From contig PKXU01000105.1 of NCBI GenBank assembly GCA_003132445.1, positions 68,004 through 111,946 of the forward strand: a stretch of DNA of 43,943 bases, read 5' to 3'. Below, one piece after another: positions 24,695 to 34,026 of the stretch; the first letter of the stretch is position 1, and every line of letters begins with the position of its first letter. The position numbers and the translations under genes are program-made. Source of the stretch: Acidobacteriaceae bacterium. GTDB lineage: Bacteria > Acidobacteriota > Terriglobia > Terriglobales > Acidobacteriaceae. The notes below the pieces were generated by a model. It ran no database searches, was not told the DNA's origin, and saw nothing but the letters and a program-made list of their open reading frames with translations.

Positions 24695-24889
24695 TCAGGC
24701 TGCGCTCTCGCCCTCAGGTTCAAGGCCTTCGTCGCGCTCGTGGGTAGATGAAGCCTCCGGTGCTTCGATCCACGATGCGAGACGATGGCGAAACTTGAGA
24801 AGCTTGCCTGATTCGTTAAGGGCACATACTCCGATGATGGCGAACGTTGAAATCCATCCTCCGATAATTAACTTCACGACGAAAGACAT
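24695..24889 (-). CDS. small single-pass membrane protein, hypothetical
   Basis: The 64-residue product has one hydrophobic helix near the N-terminus (FVVKLIIGGWISTFAIIGVCAL) followed by a basic then acidic cytoplasmic-type tail. The ATG at 24889 has GGAG about nine bases upstream; the open frame continues to 24922. I know of no family. Size, membrane helix and ribosome binding site favour a real gene, but it could be chance. Confidence 0.4.
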   Translation of the reverse strand: MSFVVKLIIGGWISTFAIIGVCALNESGKLLKFRHRLASWIEAPEASSTHERDEGLEPEGESAA

Positions 24890-25296
24890 AACACGTACTC
24901 CAATTTCTAGGGGGAAGCGCATTCAAAGCGTTCTCGCTGTAATTGTGCGAACTGGTCGGCAAGCGTTTCATGGTTGCCGACATTTCTTGTGATCCCCAGG
25001 AGCCGATTCCGCCGTGCTTGTTGGTGTACCTTGTTCGTGCAATTCGGAACGGGCGTGACTTTCTCGCAAAAGATTGAGAAATGCAATGCGCCGAAGGTGA
25101 AACGTTGGTGAGTCGAAGGTGAGTTGCCAAAGTGCTAAAAAGACAAGGGTTGCTATAGGGTGGGGGAGGGACAATGGCCGCGAAGGTGCCGCGATGCGGG
25201 GAGGCTGATGGGTGCAATCTGTTTTTTGGTACATCAGCGTTGCCGGCGATGGTAGAATTCCGCCCACGATGTGGGGCCCTAGTGCGGCGGGAAATT
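24890..25296. other. gap without gene upstream of the TPR regulator
   Basis: I see no gene. The regulator frame is open back to 25174, but residues there have no family character. AAAGTGCTAAAAAGACAAGG (about 25128-25147) is relatively A-rich and could be part of a promoter; no clear -35/-10 pair was found. Confidence 0.4.
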
Positions 25297-27337
25297 ATGG
25301 GGCGGGGGAAGACTTACCGTTTTGGTCCGTTCGAGCTGCGCACCACCGCGCATGAATTTTTCAAACACGGGACCAAAGTAAAACTTCGTGGACAGCCGTA
25401 TCTGATCCTCGAAGTGCTTCTGAGTCGCGCGGGGAGCACTGTGTCCCGCGAGGAGATCAGAGAGAAGCTTTGGCCCGCCGATACCTTCGTTGATTTCGAA
25501 CATGGGCTCAACACTTCAGTCAAGAAGCTTCGGCAAGTGCTTTGCGATTCAGCCGACCAGCCTCGATATATAGAGACGATCCCGCGCCTGGGGTATCGCT
25601 TTATAGCTGCCGTGGAAGTTGTGCCGGAAGAGACTGAAGCGTTAGTCGGACCAGCAGCCGGAGCAGCGGCCGAAGCATACGCGGGGGCGGCTGAGCCTGC
25701 GGCGCTTTCTTCGGGACCCGTTTCGTTGCCCTCCGTACCAGCATCTTTGGCGTCGGCGTCGGCATCGGCATTGGCGCCCGTGGAAGAACAGCCGCGTCCC
25801 GCTCCGTCATATAGTTCACGACCAGTTTGGAGACTGGCGGCGCTGTGCTTTGGTGTGGTCGTAATCCTGGGCGCATTCTTTTTTGCTGGGTTCGCAAAGA
25901 GGCGGATGCAGTGGATTGCCGGCGCCTCGAATGGATCAACGAATGCGCCCGCGAGGGCGAAGCGGTTCGACTCCATCGCTGTATTGCCGCTGCAAAATCT
26001 TTCTACGGATCCCGCACAGGAGTATTTTGCCGATGGAATTACGGACGAGCTCATCACCGAACTGGCTCAGTTCAGTGGTTTGCGCGTGATATCCCGAACA
26101 TCGGTGATGCAATACAAGGGCGGGAATAAAACCGTGCCACAGATCGGGCGGGAACTGGGTGTGGACATTGTGATCGAGGGAACGGTGGAGCGCGAGGTAG
26201 ACCGGGTAAAAATTCGGGTGCAGTTAATTGACGCCGCCAACGATCACCATCTTTGGGCCCGCGGCTATAACCGCGAGTTCAAAGATGTAGCTGGAAAGCA
26301 CTTTAGCGCGCGACATCGCCGGGGAAGTGGAGGCACAAACGGGAGAGGCCGGAGTTCGATCTCATTCTTCGGGCCGGATAGTTCAGCCGGAGGCTTTTGA
26401 GGCTTACCTGAAGGGGCATTATTTCCAGAACCAGCGGTCGGAAACGGGACTCAACAAGAGTGTCGAGTACTTCCAAGAAGCGATCGCGAGAGATCCAACA
26501 TTTGCGGCGGGCTATGCTGGACTGGCGGGGAGTTATTTGTTGATGGGAGCTGACGTGCTGCCAGCGAATGTGGCCCGCGCGAAGGCCCGGGACGCAGCGG
26601 CGAGAGCGCTGGAACTCGATCCGGAGTCGGCCGAGGCCCATGCAGCCATGGGTATGGTTGCGTTGTACTACGAGTGGAACTGGAAGAATTCGGAGCGCGA
26701 GTTTCGGCGGGCCATTGAACTGAATCCGGGGTATGTCACGGCGCACCAGTGGTACAGCTATTATTTGAGGGCGATGGGGCGTTTGCCCGAAGCGTTGCAG
26801 GAAGCGCAAAAAGCCCAGCAGTTGGATCCACTGTCGTTGCCGGTGAGTACGACCCTGGCGGGACGGTACCGTGATTTGAAGCAGTACGATCAGGCGACGG
26901 CGCTGTGCCAGCGGATGCTGGAACTCAATGCCAGCTTCGTGCCCGCGCACGAGATGTTGGCAGCGGTTTATGAGGAGCAAGGACAGTTGCCGCCGGCCAT
27001 TGTGGAGTGGCAAAAGTCAGTCGAGCTTTCCCACGAGAATCCGCCGACACTGGCGTCTCTGGGCCATGCCTATGCGCTGGCGGGCAGACCGAAAGAGGCG
27101 CGCTCGATTGCTGCCAGGCTAGAGCGAATTTCCAAGCAACATTATGTAGCTGCCTGGGACATGGCGATTCTGTTCGCGGGACTGGGCGATTCAGATCGCG
27201 CATTTCGCTACCTGGAAAAGTCGTACCAGGATCGCGAGAGCCAGGTGCCTTTCCTTCTGCAAGACCATCGACTTAAGCCCTTGAAGGCTGACAGTCGTTT
27301 TCAAAACCTGGCGCGGCGGGTTGGATTGTCGGCTTGA
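25297..27337 (+). pseudogene. CadC-type winged-helix / TolB-like / TPR regulator with a frameshift
   Basis: Two overlapping frames (25297-26400 and 26327-27337) make one protein of about 679 residues. Part 1: OmpR-type winged helix (about 5-105; YRFGPFELRTT, DTFVDFEHGLNTSVKKLRQ, YIETIPRLGYRFI), Ala/Ser/Pro linker, transmembrane helix (LAALCFGVVVILGAFFFAGF) and a TolB-like/FlgO domain (SIAVLPLQNLS...YFADGITDELI). Part 2: at least six TPR units. This architecture is abundant in Acidobacteriota and fits a membrane-bound transcription regulator. The break is at TTT 26302-26304: removing one T restores DVAGKHLARDIAGEVEAQ. Since both halves look well conserved, a very recent mutation or an assembly error is likely. 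Start ATG 25297 is chosen because the winged helix begins there. Confidence 0.85.
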
Positions 27338-27479
27338 TGCGACGCGTGGGCAGGAGACCTGCCGCGACGATGAAGGCGCTCGAGTCTGGTTTGAGGATCT
27401 CCAGTTTTTGCTTCCAGAATTCCTGAATCGTCGGTGATGCGTAAGTTCGGATAGACTGTGCCGACATTTCCCAGAGGTG

Positions 27480-27542
27480 GTAGGAATGCCTCGACTGCGC
27501 GGGGGAATCGCTTTGCGCTTCTCCGCTTCGTTCGGCATGGCA
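27480..27542. repeat. intergenic repeat, family B
   Basis: The element runs GTAGGAATGCCTCGACTGCGC, inner GGGAATCGCTTTGCGCTTC, outer CTTCGTTCGGCATGGCA. The gap between the TPR regulator and 27608 has no supported gene. Confidence 0.7.
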
Positions 27543-27607
27543 GTGGCTTGGTGGTGACGGCGAAACGCTGATTTATTTCTCGACGTCGTCTTTACTTCTC
27601 CAGGGCG

Positions 27608-27947
27608 CTACTCAGCTGAAAGGGATCCTTCGACTGCGTGACTGCTTCGCCGCGCGAACCAGTCACTTCGCTCAGGATGACAACCGGGCTTTATGTTTAT
27701 CAGAAGTGCGGCGTGGCTGGAACGTGGCAAATCTTCTTCCGCGGAGGCCGCCGCGAACGCAATCGCTGCCCGCAGGTGCTCAGCTTTCAGAGCAGGAAAG
27801 TCGGCGTCGAATTTCTTCGACGGAATCTCCTGCGGCGAGGCTCGCCAACGCAGTGCGCAGCGTAACCCGAGTGCCCCGGAAAACCGGCTCACCGCCGCAA
27901 ATCTGCGGGTCTCTTACCGGACCCTTGGCGAAACCTATAAGAAAATA
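27608..27947 (-). pseudogene. decayed DUF433 antitoxin-like gene, 3' end overwritten by a repeat
   Basis: On the minus strand one frame reads VRDPQICGGEPVFRGTRV then TLRTALASLAAGDSVEE, the N-terminal core of DUF433 proteins. After the AAA at 27812-27814 the next frame continues FDADFPALKAEHLRAAIAFAAASAEED, the rest of the domain; one extra base explains the switch. There is no start codon in frame before the first part (a stop lies at 27948-27950), and the end runs into the family A repeat at 27624-27682 (translated as CHPERSD...). DUF433 proteins are often antitoxins beside a DUF5615 PIN-like toxin; none is seen here. This is a real relic. Confidence 0.72.
27624..27682. repeat. intergenic repeat, family A
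   Basis: The element runs GATCCTTCGACTGCGTGACT, inner CTTCGC...GCGCGAAC, and TTCGCTCAGGATGACA, the same family as 18473-18533 and the pair at 19689-19910. It covers the 3' end of the DUF433 relic. Confidence 0.85.
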
Positions 27948-28104
27948 TCATATTCCTGGAGGCGGCATTCTGTATGTCACCGTTCTCTCAAAGAAAAGCG
28001 AACGATGGGCCGCCCGCTCCACCCATGAAAATCGTTTTCAAAAAGCTGAGTGAAAGCGTAGGCTTCCACGGTCGGATTCCTTGGACTCCGTGGAGGTGTA
28101 CGCG

Positions 28105-29028
28105 ATGCACTCCCGTTCCTGGTTTCGGAGGAGCCTTTGCGCGTTCATCGTTTGGATTGCGTGCTTGCCTGCCTTTTTCGTTCCCCGCTATCTGCTCAAG
28201 ACCGAACACAATCCCCCGGTCGGCGTCTACATTGCCGTTATGGGTTTGGCGGCCGCTGTTGTTACATTTCGTGAAAAGATCAGACCTTCGGAGAAAGCTG
28301 CCTGGATCGTACTGGTCACTCTTCTCGTGTTTGCTGAAATCACGAATCTCTACGTTGCCGATGCAGACCAACTCGCAAAGTTCACCAAGGTCTCTGACGC
28401 TCTTGACGCGACCAAGAAAGGCTTGAACGCAACCGTTGCGGGTATCGACGTAACAGTCAGCAAATTGGACGTCGCAGCAGCCCATAGTTTGGTTTACTTC
28501 GACCGAACGACCGGGCAAATTACGAGTGTGAGCCAGGCGCTCAGCAGATTCCAAGAGGAAGAACAGCGGACGGCCGAGCGACTAGCCAGGGCGCCGTTGT
28601 CCAATATGCCGTGGGCCGATCTGGCTGCCACGGCACACTCAATAGGAAACGAGATGCGGTACTACCTGCGGATATACACCGCGAGAGACTCGGAGTTGGC
28701 CGTTCGGTATCACGAACACTTAATAGTGACGCAGGGCCGTCCGTTGACACCGAAGGAGGCCGCAAATTGGATCGCGGAAGAGAAGCAGAAACGATCAGAG
28801 CTGCAAGCCACCTACGAAGCCGATGTCCTGGAACTCATTGCCGTCGCAAATCGAGTCCGGGGCGAAATGCTAGGAAGACTCGTTCCGTCGAACCGACAGC
28901 CGGATGATGATCTCAAGAAGGCGTGGTTCGAGAATCCCCGTTCAGATAAGAGTCTTTCGTTCTTGTATAAATTGAATGAGAATGCGGATTACTTGGAACA
29001 ACTAGCGCAGAGAATGCCGCATCTGTAG
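28105..29028 (+). CDS. membrane protein of unknown function with coiled-coil region
   Basis: I do not recognise a family. The 307-residue protein has three hydrophobic segments in the first about 100 residues (SLCAFIVWIACLPAFFV; YIAVMGLAAAVVTF; AAWIVLVTLLVFAEI), then about 200 hydrophilic, mostly helical residues including a region rich in small residues (DALDATKKGLNATVAGIDVTVSKLD) and a probable coiled coil (EEEQRTAERLARA onward). This suggests an inner-membrane protein with a large soluble domain. The ATG at 28105 has GGAGG eight bases upstream, better than the ATG at 28081. Its A+T and codon use are slightly more even than its neighbours, so horizontal acquisition is possible. Confidence 0.75.
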   Translation: MHSRSWFRRSLCAFIVWIACLPAFFVPRYLLKTEHNPPVGVYIAVMGLAAAVVTFREKIRPSEKAAWIVLVTLLVFAEITNLYVADADQLAKFTKVSDALDATKKGLNATVAGIDVTVSKLDVAAAHSLVYFDRTTGQITSVSQALSRFQEEEQRTAERLARAPLSNMPWADLAATAHSIGNEMRYYLRIYTARDSELAVRYHEHLIVTQGRPLTPKEAANWIAEEKQKRSELQATYEADVLELIAVANRVRGEMLGRLVPSNRQPDDDLKKAWFENPRSDKSLSFLYKLNENADYLEQLAQRMPHL

Positions 29029-29120
29029 CCGCTTGGGAGGTTGCCGGCCACGGTACAACCTGGCGCCCGCATGGGCAGATCCTCAGGGTCTAGAGCCCAT
29101 ATTGGTTTAATAGGCGGCTT

Positions 29121-29149
29121 ACGCGGCGCTGAAGCGCCGCTCTTCCACG
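29121..29149. repeat. REP-like palindrome identical to one inside pheT
   Basis: ACGCGGCGCTGAAGCGCCGC followed by TCTTCCACG is base-for-base the same as 20255-20283. It lies between the membrane protein and the riboflavin-kinase-like gene. Confidence 0.92.
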
Positions 29150-29157
29150 AAAAGCCC

Positions 29158-29574
29158 TCAGCGCACGGTAACCTCAGCATCGAGTTCATTTCTGAAGAGT
29201 GCGATTTGAACCGTGCTTCCGCAGGTCGCGTTTGGAATTTCCTGGGCGCAGGATATTTCCAGAATCTGATCTCCGTGGCCGCCGTCGCCTGCGGGCAGGC
29301 CGCTTCTTATATCCAGGCTGTAGGGTCTGATTCTCCAGGCGGGAACGCCATTGATGGCGCACCGTTCCAGCAGCAAATCCTGAAAAGGTTCCCCTATTTG
29401 TTTTCCGAGGATTCTGCGTTCCTCTTTGATCTTGATCGGGGTTCCGACGTCGACATTCAACGTGCCGGGGAACAATTCTTCGCCAGTTGCTTTACGGAAG
29501 ACCTCGGGAAAGTCAGTGATTCGCCGCCGGAAATGTCCGAATCCCGAAACGACTTTACCTTTTACGACGATCAT
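29158..29574 (-). CDS. DUF120 / CTP-dependent riboflavin kinase-like protein
   Basis: The 138-residue product resembles archaeal RibK (DUF120), which phosphorylates riboflavin to FMN with CTP. Visible matches are the N-terminal GKVVSGFGHF (family: G.VVSGLGEG), then FRKATGEELFPGTLNVDV with the family's G-T-L-N motif (T38 and N40 correspond to residues reported to bind magnesium in the archaeal enzyme), and the C-terminal DQILEISCAQEIPNATCGSTVQIAL (family: (E)IIEIIAP..LR..L.DGD.V.I). Bacteria normally use the unrelated RibF, so this is unusual. The activity is inferred; the second glycine of the G-x-G loop region is less conserved, so it could be a non-kinase relative. The start overlaps (ATGA) a short upstream open frame. 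Confidence 0.65.
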   Translation of the reverse strand: MIVVKGKVVSGFGHFRRRITDFPEVFRKATGEELFPGTLNVDVGTPIKIKEERRILGKQIGEPFQDLLLERCAINGVPAWRIRPYSLDIRSGLPAGDGGHGDQILEISCAQEIPNATCGSTVQIALFRNELDAEVTVR

Positions 29575-30363
29575 GTCTTACCGGCGGCGTCACGGACGCG
29601 CGAGTCGCGTGCTTCGCGAATGGCCGCGAAATTGATTCTCACTTTTCCTCGGCCTTCCACAGAGAAGTCTCATCGTCCACAGCTTCTTCACAACAACACG
29701 ACCGTTTTGTGTTGCGAAGAAGGACGATTCTAGCTGAGAGTGGGTGCAGCGAAACGTGATTTCCTGAGCTTGCCGGATGATTGCGGCAAAGCCAGCGGCA
29801 GCCGGTAATTCTCGAAAGTGAATTGCCGGGGGGACATCCAGAAATGTGCGCAAGCGCGACTGGTTGCCCAGGCATTGCGGCCTCCCTCCCCCATTTCGCT
29901 CTTTGCTCTTCGAAGCAGAGAGTGGGACAGGGCCGCTGGCTGATCGTGCGGTTGTCGATGCGTGATCACAAGGTCGCGCATTTGCAACTGGCTTTGGCAA
30001 ATGCGGCGGTCTTGATGCGTGGCGCTTTACTGCGGCGTGCTAAAGGCGACACCGCTGATGCGCACACATTGAGAGCGCTGACGGGCCGAAGCGATCATCC
30101 GCCGCCAAGCGGTGATCAGGCAGAGCAGGAAAACCACGTTCGAATGCGGTCTGGGTGGCTGGCCCGGGCCGCATTTGTTTTCCCCACCTTCATTCCTCTT
30201 GATCTTCGTATTATCTTCGCCTACACTCCCATCTGAATGAGAGCGCAAAATAACGTTCCAAGTTTTTTTGATTTGGTCTGAGTTTTCCAGAGCAACTGCT
30301 TCGCATTCACAAGGGTCTCGCGGGTAGTGTGGTATTTCCGACAATCTATCGAGAGAGGATTCA
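29575..30363. other. 789-bp gap without a confident gene
   Basis: The ATG of the riboflavin-kinase-like gene overlaps the stop (ATGA) of a minus-strand frame whose last 29 codons begin at a GTG and read VEGRGKVRINFAAIREARD and on to a Thr. Two other frames cover 29590-30000 without family resemblance, so an upstream partner gene broken by indels is possible but unproven. Minus-strand sequence near 30040-30120 is also unassigned. The last 20 bases hold the dnaB ribosome binding site (GAGAGAGGA). Confidence 0.4.
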
Positions 30364-31731
30364 TTGGCAACCACCGATTACAGCATCAGCTCCCTGCCGG
30401 CGAACGTTGAGGCCGAGCGATCCATTCTCGGCGCAATCCTGCTGGACAACTTCGCTTACAACCAGGCTGCCGAACATCTGCGAATTGAAGATTTTTCTCT
30501 GGACTCGCACCGGCGCATTTACTCGCGCATGGTCGACCTGGCGGAATCGTCGCGTCCGATCGACATGATCACGCTGATCGAGGAGCTGGATCGGCACAAG
30601 GATCTTCAGCCCATCGGTGATGTGGCTTATGTTTCGAGCCTGGTCGATGGCGTTCCCGACCGCCCCAGCATTGAGCACTATGTGAAGATCGTGCGCGATA
30701 AGGCATTGTTGCGCGGGCTGATTTCGGCGGCGAGCACGGCGATTGCTCGAGCGGCGGACCAATCGGACGCGGCCGAAGACGTGTTGAGCGACGCCGAGGC
30801 CGCGATCTTTCAACTCTCGGAAAAGCGCATTGGACGCGGCTTCATGGGTGTGCAGGAAATTGTTCGTGAGTCGTTTGGCTCGGTGGATGCGCTGCTGCAA
30901 CGCGGCCAGAGGATTACGGGGCTCGCCACGCACTATACCGATCTCGACGAGATGACTTCAGGCCTGCAGCGTTCTGATCTGGTGATCATCGCTGCGCGAC
31001 CGTCGATGGGCAAGACCGCCTTCGTGATGAATATTGCCGAGAATGCCGCGATTGAAGATCAACAAGTGGTTGGGGTGTTCTCGCTGGAAATGTCGCGCGA
31101 GGCGTTGCTGATGCGCCTGTTGTGTTCGCAGGCGAGAGTGGACGCGCACAAGATGCGCACCGGGTCGCTGTGGCAGGATGATACGAAAAAAGTTGTGCGC
31201 GCGATGGAGCAACTGGCGCACGCTCCGATTTTCATCGACGACACTCCCGGAATTTCTCTGAGCGAGATGCGGGCCAAGGCGCGCCGCTTGAAGCAGGCCC
31301 AGGGCGGCAAGCTGGATTTAATCATCGTGGATTATTTGCAGTTGATGTCGGGCGGGGGCAAGCGTTTCGAAAATCGCACGCAGGAAGTTTCTGCGATTTC
31401 GCGCGGACTGAAGGCGCTGGCCAAGGAACTTGCGGTACCAGTGATTGCACTCTCGCAGTTGAGCCGCGCTCCGGAAAGCCGCGGCGGAGATCATCGTCCG
31501 CAACTTGCGGACTTGCGCGAGTCGGGATCGATTGAACAAGATGCCGACCTGGTGATGTTTATCTTCCGGGAAGAGGTTTATAAGCAGGATGATCCGGAAC
31601 TGCAGGGCAAGGCCGAGATTATTATTGCCAAACAGCGCAACGGCCCGATAGGAAAAGTTCGAATGGCGTTCCTGAAAAACAGTACTCGCTTTGAATCTCT
31701 GGCGGAAGGCGAAGCCGGATTGGAAGGGTAA
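30364..31731 (+). CDS. dnaB: replicative DNA helicase DnaB
   Basis: DnaB is the hexameric helicase that unwinds DNA at the replication fork. The 455-residue protein has the N-terminal domain (VEAERSILGAILLDN...) and RecA-like C-terminal domain with Walker A ARPSMGKTAF (211-220), Walker B IIVDYLQLM and the arginine-finger and DnaB motif region (LSQLSRAPESR, LRESGSIEQDADLVMF). It is full length without intein. The start is TTG at 30364 with AGAGAGGA four bases upstream. No rplI, the usual neighbour, is present; the gene appears single. Confidence 0.97.
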   Translation: MATTDYSISSLPANVEAERSILGAILLDNFAYNQAAEHLRIEDFSLDSHRRIYSRMVDLAESSRPIDMITLIEELDRHKDLQPIGDVAYVSSLVDGVPDRPSIEHYVKIVRDKALLRGLISAASTAIARAADQSDAAEDVLSDAEAAIFQLSEKRIGRGFMGVQEIVRESFGSVDALLQRGQRITGLATHYTDLDEMTSGLQRSDLVIIAARPSMGKTAFVMNIAENAAIEDQQVVGVFSLEMSREALLMRLLCSQARVDAHKMRTGSLWQDDTKKVVRAMEQLAHAPIFIDDTPGISLSEMRAKARRLKQAQGGKLDLIIVDYLQLMSGGGKRFENRTQEVSAISRGLKALAKELAVPVIALSQLSRAPESRGGDHRPQLADLRESGSIEQDADLVMFIFREEVYKQDDPELQGKAEIIIAKQRNGPIGKVRMAFLKNSTRFESLAEGEAGLEG

Positions 31732-32149
31732 GCGGACTACAGAAAACACCTTAGAAAGGCCTCAGTAAGTCCCTTAGGACGTTATGTTTGCGAAGGCAGC
31801 CAGAAGGTGCGGCATCCTGTGGAAAAGATTGTGGATTGAAAAACACCTTCGAGATTTATTTCTCCCCCAAAAGGCACGACCTGCTTCGGGATTTCGAAAA
31901 CATGGGCGTTAAATGCATGAATAGTAACCATTTATATAATTCACGCGACATTAATATAGGCATTCTCAACGCGGATGGACTTTCTTTCCTATTTTGAGAT
32001 TTGCACATTTTGGCGAAGTCGTGCTACGCGTTTTCGGGGAAATCCGCACACTTTTGCATCTGTCAAACGACAGCGACTAGACCGCGCAGTTTGATGAGAG
32101 CGATCGTTTTTGCCGATACCACAGGCCGAAATTTTGGAGAGCAGCCGAC
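31732..32149. other. A+T-rich gap between dnaB and lepA
   Basis: I see no convincing gene; the 31788-31997 frame has no ribosome binding site or family resemblance. Positions 31855-31990 are clearly more A+T-rich than the surroundings (TTTATATAATTCACG, ATTAATATAGG). CTGTGGAAAAGATTGTGGAT at 31817-31836 contains two sequences close to DnaA boxes (TGTGGAAAA, TGTGGATTG). dnaB and lepA converge here, so terminators are expected, but no classic hairpin-plus-T-tract was found. Confidence 0.45.
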
Positions 32150-33958
32150 CTAGTTGTTGCCCTCGCCTACTTTCAGGACGGCCAGAAACGCCTCTTGCGG
32201 GATGTCGACGCGGCCGATGCGCTTCATGCGTTTTTTGCCTTCTTTCTGCTTCTCCAAGAGCTTACGTTTGCGCGAAATATCGCCGCCATAACATTTCGCG
32301 ATAACGTTCTTGCGAATGGCATGTACGGTTTCTCGCGCGATGATCTTTGCGCCGATCGATGCCTGAATGGCGACTTCGAACATCTGGCGAGGAATGAGTT
32401 CCCGCATCTTGGACACCAGAAGTTTTCCGCGTTCGTAGGCGAAGTCTCGGTGCACGATGATGGAAAGCGCGTCGACCGGCTCGCCGGCAACCAGGATGTC
32501 GAGCTTCACCATCGGCGATTCCCAATAGCCGGCCAGATGGTAGTCGAGGGATGCGTAGCCGCGCGAAACCGATTTGAGGCGATCGTAGAAGTCGAGAACA
32601 ATTTCGTTCAGAGGCAATTCATAATGCAGCATCACGCGGGAAGAACTGACGTACTCGAAAGTTTTCTGCTTGCCGCGCTTTTCTTCGACTAACGCGAGAA
32701 TGCCGCCAACGTATTCTTCGTTGGTGAGAATCGTAGCGAGGATTACGGGCTCTTCAACTTTGGCGATTTCGCTGGGATCGAGCCAGCGCGACGGATTATC
32801 GATTTCGAGCATCTCTCCGCCAGTCTTCGTGATCTTGTAGCGAACACCGGGAGCGGTGGTGATGAGATCGAGATTGAATTCGCGCTCCAGCCGCTCTTGA
32901 ATGATCTCCATGTGAAGCAGGCCCAGAAAACCGCAGCGGAAGCCGAAGCCGAGCGCGACGGAGCTTTCAGGTTCAAAGAAAAATGAAGAATCGTTCAGCC
33001 GTAATTTTTCCAGGGCCTCCCGCAGTTGCGTGTGCTCGTGGGCGTCGACCGTGTACAGGCCGGCGAAGACCATGGGCTTGATTTCTTCAAATCCGGGCAG
33101 AGCTTCGAGGGCGGGGTGGGCGTCATGGGTGATGGTGTCGCCAATTTTCGTGTCAGCAACATTCTTGATGTTGGCAATGATGAAGCCGACTTCGCCAGCC
33201 ACGAGTTGATCGATCTCGACGGGCTTGGGGGTGAGCACACCGAGAGTTTCGGCGTCGAAGGTGGTGCCGTTCCACCAGAGGCGGATTCTGTCGCCTTTGC
33301 GCAGAGTGCCTTGAAACACGCGAGTGAGTACGACGACGCCGCGGTAAGCGTCGAACCAGGAGTCGAAAACCAGCGCCTGGAGCCGGTTGTCGGGCGAGCC
33401 CTTGGGCGGAGGTACACGCTTCACAATCGCTTCCAGCACTTCAGGAACGCCCTGGCCGGTTTTGGCGCTGATCAGAACCGCGTCGGATGCGTCGAGGCCG
33501 ACGGCGGTTTCAATCATTTCTTTCGTGCGCGGGATATCGGCGCTTTGCAGATCGATCTTGTTGATGACAGGAATAATTTCGAGGCCGTGATTGATGGCGA
33601 GATACGAATTTGCCAGCGTTTGGGCTTCGACTCCCTGTGACGCATCAACTACGAGCAGGGCTCCCTCACAGGATGCGAGCGAGCGCGAAACTTCGTAGGA
33701 AAAATCGACGTGACCGGGCGTATCGATCAGGTTGAGCTGATAGGTGTGCCCGTCTTGCGCAGTGTAGGCCATGCGAACGGCGTGAGCTTTGATGGTAATG
33801 CCGCGCTCGCGCTCCAGGTCCATGGAATCGAGTACCTGCGCCTGCATTTCGCGCGCGGTGAGCGATCCAGTCAGCTCCAGCAGGCGGTCGGCCAGTGTGG
33901 ATTTGCCGTGGTCGATATGTGCGATGATCGCGAAATTACGGATGAAAGCTGCGTCCAT
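32150..33958 (-). CDS. lepA: elongation factor 4 (LepA)
   Basis: LepA is a ribosomal GTPase thought to act during initiation or back-translocation under stress. The 602-residue, full-length protein has G1 [10 protein letters not shown]2 (RGITIK), G3 DTPGH, G4 NKID, EF-G-like domains II, III and V, and the LepA-specific C-terminal domain ending [26 protein letters not shown]. The ATG start directly precedes the family N-terminus ([18 protein letters not shown]). Confidence 0.98.
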   Translation of the reverse strand: MDAAFIRNFAIIAHIDHGKSTLADRLLELTGSLTAREMQAQVLDSMDLERERGITIKAHAVRMAYTAQDGHTYQLNLIDTPGHVDFSYEVSRSLASCEGALLVVDASQGVEAQTLANSYLAINHGLEIIPVINKIDLQSADIPRTKEMIETAVGLDASDAVLISAKTGQGVPEVLEAIVKRVPPPKGSPDNRLQALVFDSWFDAYRGVVVLTRVFQGTLRKGDRIRLWWNGTTFDAETLGVLTPKPVEIDQLVAGEVGFIIANIKNVADTKIGDTITHDAHPALEALPGFEEIKPMVFAGLYTVDAHEHTQLREALEKLRLNDSSFFFEPESSVALGFGFRCGFLGLLHMEIIQERLEREFNLDLITTAPGVRYKITKTGGEMLEIDNPSRWLDPSEIAKVEEPVILATILTNEEYVGGILALVEEKRGKQKTFEYVSSSRVMLHYELPLNEIVLDFYDRLKSVSRGYASLDYHLAGYWESPMVKLDILVAGEPVDALSIIVHRDFAYERGKLLVSKMRELIPRQMFEVAIQASIGAKIIARETVHAIRKNVIAKCYGGDISRKRKLLEKQKEGKKRMKRIGRVDIPQEAFLAVLKVGEGNN

Positions 33959-33988
33959 GAGGGGTTAATACTTGATTCTAGCAGGGGA

Positions 33989-34026
33989 AAAACAGTTCTC
34001 AGTTGCCAGTTCTCCGTTCGCAGTTG
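33989..34026. repeat. short-unit repeat of the AACTGAGAACTG type
   Basis: CAGTTCTCAGTTGCCAGTTC, then TCCGTTCGCAGTTGC: the unit (C)AGTT(C/G)(T/C) recurs four times in the lepA-amidohydrolase divergent region. On the minus strand it reads GAACTGGCAACTGAGAACTG, similar to the insert within maf (about 36080-36110) and to AACTCACAACTCACAACTCAG near 1845-1865. Confidence 0.7.

Noticed and set aside
24457..24825. 122-residue minus-strand frame over the direct repeats
   Set aside because: It translates the 76-bp repeats and shows no domain; the small membrane gene in another frame and the repeats explain it better.
27273..27467. 64-residue minus-strand frame beginning MSAQSIRTYASPTIQEFWKQ
   Set aside because: It looked a little like the start of a RelE-type toxin, but only the first about 15 residues fit and it runs into the TPR gene's 3' end. 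I could not support it.
13122..27542. regularly recurring 60-bp repeats as a CRISPR array
   Set aside because: They are scattered over 14 kb, without constant spacing, spacers or cas genes, so they are dispersed repeats.
29781..30236. 151-residue plus-strand frame before dnaB
   Set aside because: No ribosome binding site or domain; a frame in repeat-free but non-coding-looking DNA.
30361..30933. 190-residue minus-strand open frame inside dnaB
   Set aside because: It is the antisense shadow of dnaB, with no ribosome binding site or family likeness.
31788..31997. 69-residue open frame after dnaB
   Set aside because: No ribosome binding site and no family resemblance; it lies in an A+T-rich non-coding patch.
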